13,218 nt of DNA from positions 1 through 13,218 of the forward strand of contig JAJTCL010000034.1 of assembly GCA_021323255.1 (NCBI GenBank), in the 5' to 3' direction. The notes under the pieces are model-generated. The model was not told the origin of the DNA, searched no databases, and was given only the letters and a program-made list of their open reading frames with translations. This DNA is from Propionibacteriaceae bacterium (GTDB lineage: Bacteria > Actinomycetota > Actinomycetes > Propionibacteriales > Propionibacteriaceae). Shown in pieces: positions 7,140 to 13,218 of this stretch; the stretch's first letter is position 1, and the number at the start of each line of letters is the position of its first letter. A program made the translations under genes and the position numbers.

Positions 7140-8318
7140 GTGCCGCGCTTCGAACCTTTTGCCGCGATCCGCTACGCAACTGATGACCTGGCCTCCGTGA
7201 TCGCCCCGCCGTATGACGTGCTCTCCGAGGCTGACGTCGATGCCCTCGAGGCGAGGTCGCGTCACAATGTGGTGCGCATCGACGTGCCGCGGGGTGGCGA
7301 GGACCGCTACGACCTTGCGGCCAAGACCATGCATGGGTGGCTCGACGAAGAGATCCTTGTCGTCGACCGGCTACCTTCCTTCACCATCTACCGCATGCGC
7401 TTCACCGACTCCGCCGGCCAGCGACGCGACATTGCTGGCGTGCTCGGTGCGCTGGAAGTCGTTGATCGTGAGACTGGCGGAGTTCTGCCACACGAGCGGA
7501 CCACAGCTGAGGCGTCCACCGATCGACTCGATCTGACCAGGGCGACCGCGGCCAACCTGTCTCCGGTTTGGGGGCTCTCGCTGTCAAGCGGCTTGACCGA
7601 GTTGCTCGCGGAGCCGGGTGAGGCCCTCGGGGCAGTGACCGAGGCGGGCGTCGAACACGTGGTGGAGCGCATCACTGATCCGCTGCGCATCGCCGCAATT
7701 CGGGACAAGCTGGCAGCTGATGACGTGCTGATCGCCGACGGCCATCACCGCTACGGGGTCGCACGCAGCTACCGCGACGAGGTGCGCGAGGCAACCGGGC
7801 GCACTGATACGCCGGCGGAGCTGACACTTGCCTTCGTGAACGAGCTGATCGAGGAGCAGCTGAGCGTTGAGGCGATCCACCGCCTCTACACCAACATCGA
7901 CGAGAGCGACCTGGGTGACGCGCTAGCGCGATCATTCGAGCTGATCCCCACCGACCGGCCGAGCCCGGCCACCCTCGCGGAGATGGCGACGAAAGGGTTT
8001 CTGGTGCTGTTCACCCGGGAAGGGACCTGGCGGCTGCACGCCAAACCGGGACGCTTCGACGGCGTACGGGCGCTCGATGGAGGCTGGTTGGAGACGGCAC
8101 TCGCCGACCTCCCTTTGACGGTGACCTATCAGCACGGGCTCGACGAAACACTTTCCGAAGTGGAGAACGGGCGCGCTTCGGCAGCGGTGCTGATCCGGCC
8201 GGTGAATGTCGCCGAGATCGAACGGACCGCCCGGGAGGGCCTGCTGATGCCGCCCAAGTCGACGTTCTTCACCCCCAAGCTCAAGACCGGGATCGTGATT
8301 CGATCACTGACTGAATGA
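7140..8318 (+). CDS. DUF1015 family protein
   Basis: The 392-residue product is a full-length member of the DUF1015 family, whose biochemical role I cannot state. The family marks are in order: APPYDVLSEAD at about residues 22-32, HNVVRIDVP at about 42-50, PHERT at 117-121, and the signature DGHHRY at 200-205, whose paired His residues are the obvious candidates for a catalytic or metal-binding site. The C-terminus ends with a basic segment (PKSTFFTPKLKTG). The protein is soluble with no signal peptide. The start is GTG at 7140, with a weak GGAAG at 7126-7130 and a 9-base gap; it places the motif PPYDV at the usual distance from the N-terminus. It is transcribed alone, divergent from the ACT gene and ending in a convergent gap. 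Confidence 0.88.
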   Translation: MPRFEPFAAIRYATDDLASVIAPPYDVLSEADVDALEARSRHNVVRIDVPRGGEDRYDLAAKTMHGWLDEEILVVDRLPSFTIYRMRFTDSAGQRRDIAGVLGALEVVDRETGGVLPHERTTAEASTDRLDLTRATAANLSPVWGLSLSSGLTELLAEPGEALGAVTEAGVEHVVERITDPLRIAAIRDKLAADDVLIADGHHRYGVARSYRDEVREATGRTDTPAELTLAFVNELIEEQLSVEAIHRLYTNIDESDLGDALARSFELIPTDRPSPATLAEMATKGFLVLFTREGTWRLHAKPGRFDGVRALDGGWLETALADLPLTVTYQHGLDETLSEVENGRASAAVLIRPVNVAEIERTAREGLLMPPKSTFFTPKLKTGIVIRSLTE

Positions 8319-8346
8319 CCTGTCCTGCTCTTGCCGCGAAGCTGCC

Positions 8347-8371
8347 ACGACGACGGCGACGTCGTCGTCGT
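8347..8371. terminator. Hairpin after the DUF1015 gene, possible terminator
   Basis: ACGACGACG and CGTCGTCGT form a perfect 9-bp stem around a 7-base loop, 28 bases past the DUF1015 stop codon. No T-run follows, so it is not a classical intrinsic terminator, but T-less hairpins are often proposed as terminators in actinobacteria. It lies between convergent genes and could serve both directions. The arms consist of ACG repeats, so slippage-derived low complexity is an alternative reading. Confidence 0.4.
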
Positions 8372-8411
8372 TGATCACGAGCCGGCGATTTTGTGCCTGA
8401 GCCTGTCGGCA

Positions 8412-8425
8412 AGGCTGACCAGCCT
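8412..8425. other. Small hairpin in the convergent gap
   Basis: AGGCT-GACC-AGCCT is a perfect 5-bp stem with a 4-base loop. It is the second hairpin in the gap between the DUF1015 and SnoaL-like genes and may help end transcription of one or both. The short stem makes this weak. Confidence 0.25.
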
Positions 8426-8446
8426 CTCGGGCCTGCAACCTGCTCG

Positions 8447-8522
8447 TTTTGACGGTTGTGATGGGAAACGTACGGTTTGCTGCCTCGTAGCTGTTCGTTT
8501 TTGACGGTTGTGATGGGAAACG
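8447..8522. repeat. Two direct copies of a 24-bp repeat
   Basis: A 24-bp word starting TTTTGACGGTTG and ending ATGGGAAACG occurs identically at 8447-8470 and 8499-8522, with 28 bases between the copies. Similarity extends upstream (CTGCTCG before copy one, CTGTTCGT before copy two), making each unit about 31 bases. Each copy is framed by CGTTT and AAACG, short inverted ends. The copies lie in the gap between the convergent DUF1015 and SnoaL-like genes, so a promoter role is unlikely. They may be a dispersed intergenic repeat or the remnant of a larger tandem array. Two copies, a 52-base period and no cas genes argue against a CRISPR array. Confidence 0.8.
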
Positions 8523-8559
8523 ACCGCAAAGCGCTTACAGACCGGCGCGCCAACCGCGA

Positions 8560-8982
8560 TCAGATCGGGCTGATTTCCTCGGGCGGGTCGGCCGGTGTGT
8601 CCGCACGCCAAGGCGCCCGCCACTCGGGAGCCTCCCAGGCGTCCATGACATAGATCCGCTCGTGCGCCACCTTGTCGCCGCGAAACTCCAGCAGCTGGAC
8701 AGCCTGCAGCCACGATGTGCCGTCGTATGTCGCGGTCAACTCGACGACTGCCAGGTCGAGACGGGCGGTGACCCGTCGGATGCGGAAGCGCATCTGTGCG
8801 GGATCGGCGGGATAGTGCCGGCGCCACTCCGTAAACGTGGCGACTCCTTCGAACCGCTCTCCCGACTGCGGGAACTCGAGGATCGCGTCGTCGTGATAGA
8901 TCTCCTCGGCGCGCTCGACGTCCGCACCGACGAACTCGAAATAGCGCCGCACGGTCTCGAGGACCTTGGACTCATCGGCCAC
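8560..8982 (-). CDS. SnoaL/NTF2-like domain protein
   Basis: The 140-residue product has the size and layout of the NTF2-like fold (SnoaL-like), a cone-shaped barrel used by isomerases, cyclases and ligand-binding proteins. An N-terminal helix pair (VLETVRRYFEFVGADVERAEEIYHDD in two turns) is followed by the typical AILEFP strand, GERFEGVATFTEWR, and beta strands ending in HERIYVMDAWE. The start is GTG at 8982: a near-perfect AGGAGG lies on the minus strand at 8993-8988, five bases away. A frame-open ATG at 9048 would add 22 residues that look unrelated to the fold. The substrate cannot be inferred. It is a single gene, divergent from gatC and convergent with the DUF1015 gene. Confidence 0.8.
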   Translation of the reverse strand: MADESKVLETVRRYFEFVGADVERAEEIYHDDAILEFPQSGERFEGVATFTEWRRHYPADPAQMRFRIRRVTARLDLAVVELTATYDGTSWLQAVQLLEFRGDKVAHERIYVMDAWEAPEWRAPWRADTPADPPEEISPI

Positions 8983-8987
8983 GTGCA

Positions 8988-8993
8988 CCTCCT
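8988..8993 (-). promoter_or_regulatory. Strong ribosome-binding site that fixes the SnoaL-like start
   Basis: AGGAGG on the minus strand sits five bases before the GTG at 8982. It is the strongest match to the anti-16S sequence near this gene and favours that GTG over the upstream ATG at 9048. Confidence 0.75.
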
Positions 8994-9190
8994 CGGTGTT
9001 CGGATACTTTTCCTCTTCTGACCGGAAGTTCCAGTGTCCAACGATCATTGCAGCGAGGATGTAAGTCGCACGTCGCCATAAAACCCGCTCGCGTCTCGGT
9101 CGTTTCAGTCATGGAAACCCGCGATGCCGACGACGACAGCCGGAGAACCCTGAGCCGCTGATCGGCTGCGGCTTGCAGGAACTCCCGCAC

Positions 9191-9196
9191 TAGGAT
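9191..9196 (+). promoter_or_regulatory. Likely -10 box of the gatCAB promoter
   Basis: TAGGAT fits the actinobacterial -10 pattern TAnnnT and lies 33 bases before the gatC start, which would give a leader of about 27 bases containing the AAGGAG ribosome-binding site at 9215-9220. The only TTG-type -35 candidate, TTGCAG at 9173-9178, is just 12 bases away, too close for a standard promoter, so the -35 is weak or absent. Imperfect inverted repeats of AGCCGC/GCGGCT (9153-9158 and 9168-9173) sit just upstream and could be a protein-binding site. Confidence 0.42.
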
Positions 9197-9229
9197 GAGC
9201 CGGACCCAACGATCAAGGAGATTCGATAG

Positions 9230-9526
9230 GTGGCACTCACCGCTGAAGACGTGGCAAACCTGGCCAGGTTGGCGCGAATCGAGCTGAGCGAAGCGGAATT
9301 GGAGGTATTGGCGCCGCAACTGGACGTGATACTCGAATCGGTGGCCCGAGTTTCCGATGTAGCCGCCCAAGACATTCCGCCGACTTCCCATGCGCTGCCC
9401 TTGACCAATGTGTTCCGTGAGGATGAACTTCGGGCTTCGCTGTCTCGCGAGCAGGTGCTAGCAGGAGCACCGGCTGCGGAGCAGATGCGATTCCGGGTGC
9501 CAAAGATTCTGGGGGAGGAGGCATGA
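9230..9526 (+). CDS. gatC: Asp-tRNA(Asn)/Glu-tRNA(Gln) amidotransferase subunit C
   Basis: GatC is the small subunit that wraps around and steadies GatA and its contact with GatB. The 98-residue length is normal, and the sequence shows the family pattern: LTAEDVANLARLARIELSE at the N-terminus, a helical QLDVILESVARVSDVA segment, then the extended PLTNVFREDE and the C-terminal FRVPKIL. The start is GTG at 9230, with AAGGAG at 9215-9220 and a 9-base spacer. It opens the gatCAB operon; its stop codon overlaps the gatA ATG (ATGA), so translation is probably coupled and the subunits made in fixed ratio. Confidence 0.95.
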   Translation: MALTAEDVANLARLARIELSEAELEVLAPQLDVILESVARVSDVAAQDIPPTSHALPLTNVFREDELRASLSREQVLAGAPAAEQMRFRVPKILGEEA

Positions 9527-11049
9527 CGCTCGCTGAGGCTCCGAATGCCGAGACCATCCGGCAAACCGCTGTTGATCTTGCAACCAAGATCAAATCGGGC
9601 GAACTCAGTGCCGTCGAGGTGACTCGATCACACCTTGATCGAATCGCTGAGGTCGACGGCGAAATACACGCTTTCCTTTACGTCGATGGTGAGCGTGCCT
9701 TGGCGTCTGCGGCGCGTGTCGATGCCAAGATCGCAGCCGGCGAACCGGTCGGTCCACTCGCCGGAGTGCCCCTTGCCCTGAAGGACATTCTCACCTACAC
9801 CGGCGCGCCGACGACCTGTGGGTCCAAGATTCTGGAGGGCTGGCTGCCGCCGTATGACGCAACCGTGACCCGGCGACTTCTTGATCATGACATGGTGATC
9901 TTGGGCAAGACGAACCTCGATGAATTCGCGATGGGTTCCTCGACTGAGAACTCCGCGTACGGGCCAACCCGCAATCCTTGGGATACCAGTCGGATCCCCG
10001 GTGGTTCCGGTGGCGGGTCGGCCGCCGCGGTGGCAGCCTTCGAGGCGCCGCTCGCCATCGGTACAGACACTGGCGGCTCGATCAGACAACCGGCAGCCGT
10101 CACCGGAACGGTTGGTGTGAAACCCACCTACGGTGGTAGCTCCCGCTACGGCCTCGTGGCGCTCGCATCAAGCCTTGATCAACCTGGCCCCTGTGCGCGT
10201 TCGGTGCTCGACGCAGCCTTGCTGCACCAGGTGATCGCCGGCCACGACCCGTGCGATTCCACATCAATCGATCAACCGGTGCCTGACGTCGTAACGGCTG
10301 CCCGGTCAGCGGACGTCTCGAGGATGAAGATCGGCGTCGTCACCGAACTCGGCGGCGAAGGATACGCACCGGGGGTCGAGCAGCGATTCAACGAGGCGGT
10401 CGAATTGTTGGCGTCGCTAGGTGCGGAGATCATCGAGGTCTCCTGCCCGCACTTCGTATACGCCCTGCCCACCTACTATTTGATCTTGCCTGCCGAGTGC
10501 TCCTCAAATCTCGCGAAGTTCGACGCCATGCGATTCGGATTGCGGGTTGGTGATGACGGCTTTGCGAGCGCGGAGCAGGTTATGGCCGCGACCCGTGAGG
10601 CAGGCTTCGGTGCTGAAGTCAAGCGACGGATCATCATTGGTACCTATGCGCTGTCCAGCGGCTACTACGAGGCCTACTACGGGCAGGCGCAGAAAGTCAG
10701 GACCTTGATCTCCCGAGACTTCGATCAGGCGTTTTCGCAGGCCGATGTGCTGGTCTCGCCGTCAACGCCGATCACCGCGTTCAAGATCGGTGAGAAGGTG
10801 GACGACCCGCTTGCCATGTACCGGAACGACCTTTGCACGATTCCGTCGAACTTGGCGGGCAACGCCAGCGCGTCGTTCCCGGTCGGTCTGGCCCCGGAGG
10901 ATGGATTGCCGGTTGGCTTCCAGGTGATGGCACCGCCACTCGCCGACGACCGGTTGTATCGCGTCGGCGGGGCACTGGAAGCGGCTCTGCACTCGGCGTG
11001 GAATGGCCCTCTCCTTGATCGGTTACCCGACCCTGGAGCACTGCGATGA
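9523..11049 (+). CDS. gatA: Asp-tRNA(Asn)/Glu-tRNA(Gln) amidotransferase subunit A
   Basis: GatA is the glutaminase of the complex: it frees ammonia from glutamine, which is channelled to GatB. The 508-residue product carries the complete amidase-signature catalytic triad: Lys87 in PLALKDIL, cis-Ser162 in the PGGSGGGSAAA loop, and nucleophile Ser186 in TDTGGSIRQPA. The 24-residue spacing between the two serines equals that of known family members. Further family segments are KTNLDEFAMGSSTENS and GVKPTYGGSSRYGLVA. The ATG at 9523 follows a purine-rich GGGGGAGGAGG and overlaps the gatC stop; the stop at 11047-11049 in turn overlaps the gatB start. In mycobacteria pfkA is found between gatA and gatB; here the two are directly adjacent. 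Confidence 0.97.
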   Translation: MTLAEAPNAETIRQTAVDLATKIKSGELSAVEVTRSHLDRIAEVDGEIHAFLYVDGERALASAARVDAKIAAGEPVGPLAGVPLALKDILTYTGAPTTCGSKILEGWLPPYDATVTRRLLDHDMVILGKTNLDEFAMGSSTENSAYGPTRNPWDTSRIPGGSGGGSAAAVAAFEAPLAIGTDTGGSIRQPAAVTGTVGVKPTYGGSSRYGLVALASSLDQPGPCARSVLDAALLHQVIAGHDPCDSTSIDQPVPDVVTAARSADVSRMKIGVVTELGGEGYAPGVEQRFNEAVELLASLGAEIIEVSCPHFVYALPTYYLILPAECSSNLAKFDAMRFGLRVGDDGFASAEQVMAATREAGFGAEVKRRIIIGTYALSSGYYEAYYGQAQKVRTLISRDFDQAFSQADVLVSPSTPITAFKIGEKVDDPLAMYRNDLCTIPSNLAGNASASFPVGLAPEDGLPVGFQVMAPPLADDRLYRVGGALEAALHSAWNGPLLDRLPDPGALR

Positions 11050-12533
11050 CCGTGCTGCCGTATGCGGACGCACTGGCCGCGTACGACCCTGTGCTGGGGC
11101 TAGAAGTACACGTCGAACTCAACACCACTTCCAAAATGTTCTGCGGTTGCTCGACGGCATTCGGCGCTGAGCCGAACACGCAGGTATGCCCGGTTTGCCT
11201 GGGCTTGCCCGGCTCGCTGCCTGCGGTGAATGCGAAGGCGGTCGAGTCGGCGATCCGTATCGGGCTGGCGTTGAACTGCACGATCGCCGAGTGGTGCCGC
11301 TTTGCCCGGAAGAACTACTTCTATCCGGATATGCCGAAGAACTACCAGATCTCCCAGTACGACGAACCGATCGCGTACGACGGGTGGACCGAAGTGGTAC
11401 TTGATGGGGAGATCTACCGGATCGGTATCGAGCGTGCCCATATGGAGGAAGACACCGGCAAGTCGCTGCATGTGGGAGGTGCGACCGGGCGCATCCACGG
11501 AGCCGACTATTCGCTGCTGGACTACAACAGATCCGGCGTACCTCTGATCGAGATCGTGACGAAACCTGTCGAGGGCACTGGCGCCAAGGCGCCAGAGGTG
11601 GCGCGCGCGTACGTCACCATGCTGCGCGATCTGTTGCGCACGCTCGGCGTTTCCGACGTCCGGATGGAGCAGGGTTCGCTGCGCTGTGACGCAAATGTCT
11701 CGCTGCGACCAGTTGGTAGGTCGACCTTCGGCACTCGAACCGAAACCAAGAACGTCAATTCGCTCCGCAGCGTCGAGCGGGCGGTGCGGTATGAGATCAC
11801 GCGCCAGGCTGCCATCTTGGCTTCCGGCGGCAGGGTCACCCAGGAGACCCGGCACTGGCACGAGGACTCCGGCATCACCACTCCCGGCCGGAACAAAGAG
11901 ACCGCGGAAGACTACCGCTACTTCCCGGAGCCGGATCTGGTGCCGATAGCGCCGAGTCGGGAGTGGGTCGAAGAGCTACACGCGACCCTGCCGGAGCCTC
12001 CCACGGCGAGGCTGAAGCGAGTGCGCGCTGAGTGGGGGTTCTCCGAACTGGAGATGCGCGATGTGGTCAGCGCCGGGGCAGTCAACGCCATCGAGGCGAC
12101 GGTCGCGGCGGGCGCGACGCCGCAGTCGGCCCGCAAGTGGTGGCTCACCGAGATCGCGCGACACGCAAACGAAGAAGGAGTTGATCTTGAGGCGGTGGGC
12201 GTCACGCCGCAGCAGGTGGCCGAGATCCAAGCCCTGGTGGAGAACGGCACGATCAACGACAAGCTGGCGCGTCAGGTCTTCGAAGGTGTGATCGCCGGCG
12301 AAGGCTCCCCGGCCGAGGTTGTGACGGCCCGCAAGCTGGCGATCGTTTCTGACGAGGGTGCGCTGGCGGCGGCGGTCAACGAAGCGATCAATGCCAACCC
12401 CGACATCGTTGACAAGATCAAAAGCGGCAAGGTGCAGGCAACCGGGGCCCTGATCGGCTCGGTGATGAAGCAGATGCGCGGCCAGGCAGATGCCGCGCGG
12501 GTACGTGAAATGATCTTGGAGAAGATCGGCTAG
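11046..12533 (+). CDS. gatB: Asp-tRNA(Asn)/Glu-tRNA(Gln) amidotransferase subunit B
   Basis: GatB binds the misacylated tRNA, phosphorylates the side-chain carboxylate with ATP and completes the amide with ammonia from GatA. The 495-residue product has the usual parts: the cradle start GLEVHVELNT, a zinc knuckle with Cys33, Cys35, Cys48 and Cys51, the RKNYFYPDMPKNYQISQYD segment, HMEEDTGKS and DYNRSGVPLIEIVT of the kinase-like active site, the DYRYFPEPDL segment, and the helical C-terminal tail (YqeY-like) for tRNA binding, ending near MRGQADAARVREMILEKI. The start ATG overlaps the gatA stop (ATGA), with GGAG a few bases before it. It is the last gene of the operon and ends 15 bp from a convergent gene. 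Confidence 0.97.
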   Translation: MTVLPYADALAAYDPVLGLEVHVELNTTSKMFCGCSTAFGAEPNTQVCPVCLGLPGSLPAVNAKAVESAIRIGLALNCTIAEWCRFARKNYFYPDMPKNYQISQYDEPIAYDGWTEVVLDGEIYRIGIERAHMEEDTGKSLHVGGATGRIHGADYSLLDYNRSGVPLIEIVTKPVEGTGAKAPEVARAYVTMLRDLLRTLGVSDVRMEQGSLRCDANVSLRPVGRSTFGTRTETKNVNSLRSVERAVRYEITRQAAILASGGRVTQETRHWHEDSGITTPGRNKETAEDYRYFPEPDLVPIAPSREWVEELHATLPEPPTARLKRVRAEWGFSELEMRDVVSAGAVNAIEATVAAGATPQSARKWWLTEIARHANEEGVDLEAVGVTPQQVAEIQALVENGTINDKLARQVFEGVIAGEGSPAEVVTARKLAIVSDEGALAAAVNEAINANPDIVDKIKSGKVQATGALIGSVMKQMRGQADAARVREMILEKIG

Positions 12534-12548
12534 TGGGCTCCTTGACGG

Positions 12549-13218
12549 CTAGGGGTTGACTGCGAGGAAGAGGAAAGCCGCCAGCAATACCAGGTGAACT
12601 GCGCCCTCCTGGCGCGTTGCCCGCCCCGGAACCACCGTCAGAATCCCGACCACAACGGTCACTGCCAGCAATACCATCTGCGTGGCATCGAGTCCCAGCA
12701 CCAACGGACCCTCCAGCCAAATCGAGGCGACGGCGATTGCGGGGATGGTGAGTCCGATGCTGGCCATGGCAGAGCCGAACGCCAGGTTGAGGCTGGTCTG
12801 GATTCGGTCTCGACGTGCGGCCCGTGCCGCCGCCAGCGTCTCAGGCAACAAGACCAGCAGGGCGATCACCACGCCAACGAATGACGGTGGGAACCCCACA
12901 GCGGCTACACCGGTCTCGATCGCAGGCGTCTCGACTTTGGCCAGGCCGACGACGGCGACCAGAGCCAGCACCAGCAGGCCGACGCTGACCAGCGCCGCTC
13001 TATTGCCCGGCGGATCGGCGTGTTCTTCGGCTTCCACGACGTCCCCGGCCGATGTCAAAGGAAGGAAGAAGTCTCGGTGTCGACCCGTCTGCGTCAGGAC
13101 GAACATTGCGTACAGCGCAAGTGAGGCGATAGCTGCAAAGGCCAGCTGCGCAGGAGTGAACTCCGGACCGGGGCGACCCAGGGTGAAGGTCGGCAGTACC
13201 AAACTCAAGGTGGCCAGG
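12549..13218 (-). CDS. ChaA-type cation/proton antiporter (Ca2+/H+), C-terminal part
   Basis: This is the C-terminal part (about 222 residues) of a CaCA-superfamily inner-membrane exchanger; the gene continues past the right edge, and the TTG at 13208 is only an internal Leu codon because the frame stays open to 13217. About 140-150 N-terminal residues with the first alpha-repeat are not visible. The second alpha-repeat is clear: ALLVLLPETLAAARAARR followed by QTSLNLAFGSAMASIGLTIP, including the Glu in LPET and the Ser/Gly-rich helix expected to line the ion path. Between the two halves lies a His- and acid-containing loop (VVEAEEHADPPGNR). Five or six further hydrophobic segments follow the pattern of ChaA. 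Ca2+, Na+ or K+ specificity cannot be told from this part. Confidence 0.88.
   Translation of the reverse strand, partial: LATLSLVLPTFTLGRPGPEFTPAQLAFAAIASLALYAMFVLTQTGRHRDFFLPLTSAGDVVEAEEHADPPGNRAALVSVGLLVLALVAVVGLAKVETPAIETGVAAVGFPPSFVGVVIALLVLLPETLAAARAARRDRIQTSLNLAFGSAMASIGLTIPAIAVASIWLEGPLVLGLDATQMVLLAVTVVVGILTVVPGRATRQEGAVHLVLLAAFLFLAVNP

Noticed and set aside
8447..8522. Mini CRISPR array
   Set aside because: There are only two repeats and one 28-base spacer, the repeat is flanked by partly matching sequence, and no cas gene is nearby.
8983..9048. Upstream ATG start at 9048 for the SnoaL-like gene
   Set aside because: AGGAGG sits five bases before the GTG at 8982, and the extra 22 residues do not fit the fold.
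9102..9118. GTTTC/GAAAC inverted repeat as an operator upstream of gatC
   Set aside because: The arms are only 5 bp with a 7-base centre and lie about 110 bases before gatC; this is expected by chance.
11100..11861. 253-codon open frame opposite gatB
   Set aside because: It lies wholly within gatB, whose zinc knuckle and active-site motifs are complete, and its product has no recognisable features.

Overview
The window looks like ordinary chromosome from a high-GC Gram-positive bacterium (Actinobacteria). The evidence is GC-rich coding sequence, many GTG starts, stop/start overlaps between neighbouring genes, and a gene set and order that recalls the mycobacterial iscS - mnmA - short MetE-like - ligA - ACT protein - gatCAB neighbourhood. 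That comparison rests on memory of gene order, not on a search. I see no phage, transposon, integrase, toxin-antitoxin or defence genes, and no tRNA or rRNA.

Layout. Bases 1-929 hold the 3' part of a cysteine desulfurase gene (+). A 286-bp gap rich in GCTCGCT words follows. Then come mnmA (1216-2289), a short MetE-like gene that overlaps its stop codon (2286-3296), and ligA (3380-5536). ligA meets, 3 bp away, a leftward set: an 85-residue single-pass membrane protein, a VTT/DedA-like membrane protein and an ACT-domain protein (7021 back to 5540). A 118-bp divergent gap separates the ACT gene from a DUF1015 gene (7140-8318). A 241-bp convergent gap then holds two hairpins and two copies of a 24-bp repeat, followed by a leftward SnoaL/NTF2-like gene (8982-8560). 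A second divergent gap carries the likely gatCAB promoter. gatC, gatA and gatB (9230-12533) are joined by ATGA overlaps and meet, 15 bp away, the C-terminal part of a ChaA-type cation/proton antiporter gene (-) that leaves the window.

How the genes work together. The cysteine desulfurase can supply persulfide sulfur to MnmA for 2-thiouridine at tRNA position 34. GatCAB converts misacylated Glu-tRNA(Gln) and/or Asp-tRNA(Asn) to the correct amide form. LigA seals DNA nicks. The MetE-like, ACT, DUF1015 and small membrane proteins have no assigned function that I can support. The points most worth a second look are the paired 24-bp repeat, the three-cysteine set in MnmA, the altered metal site of the short MetE-like protein, and the small membrane protein. 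I found no convincing new multi-gene system.
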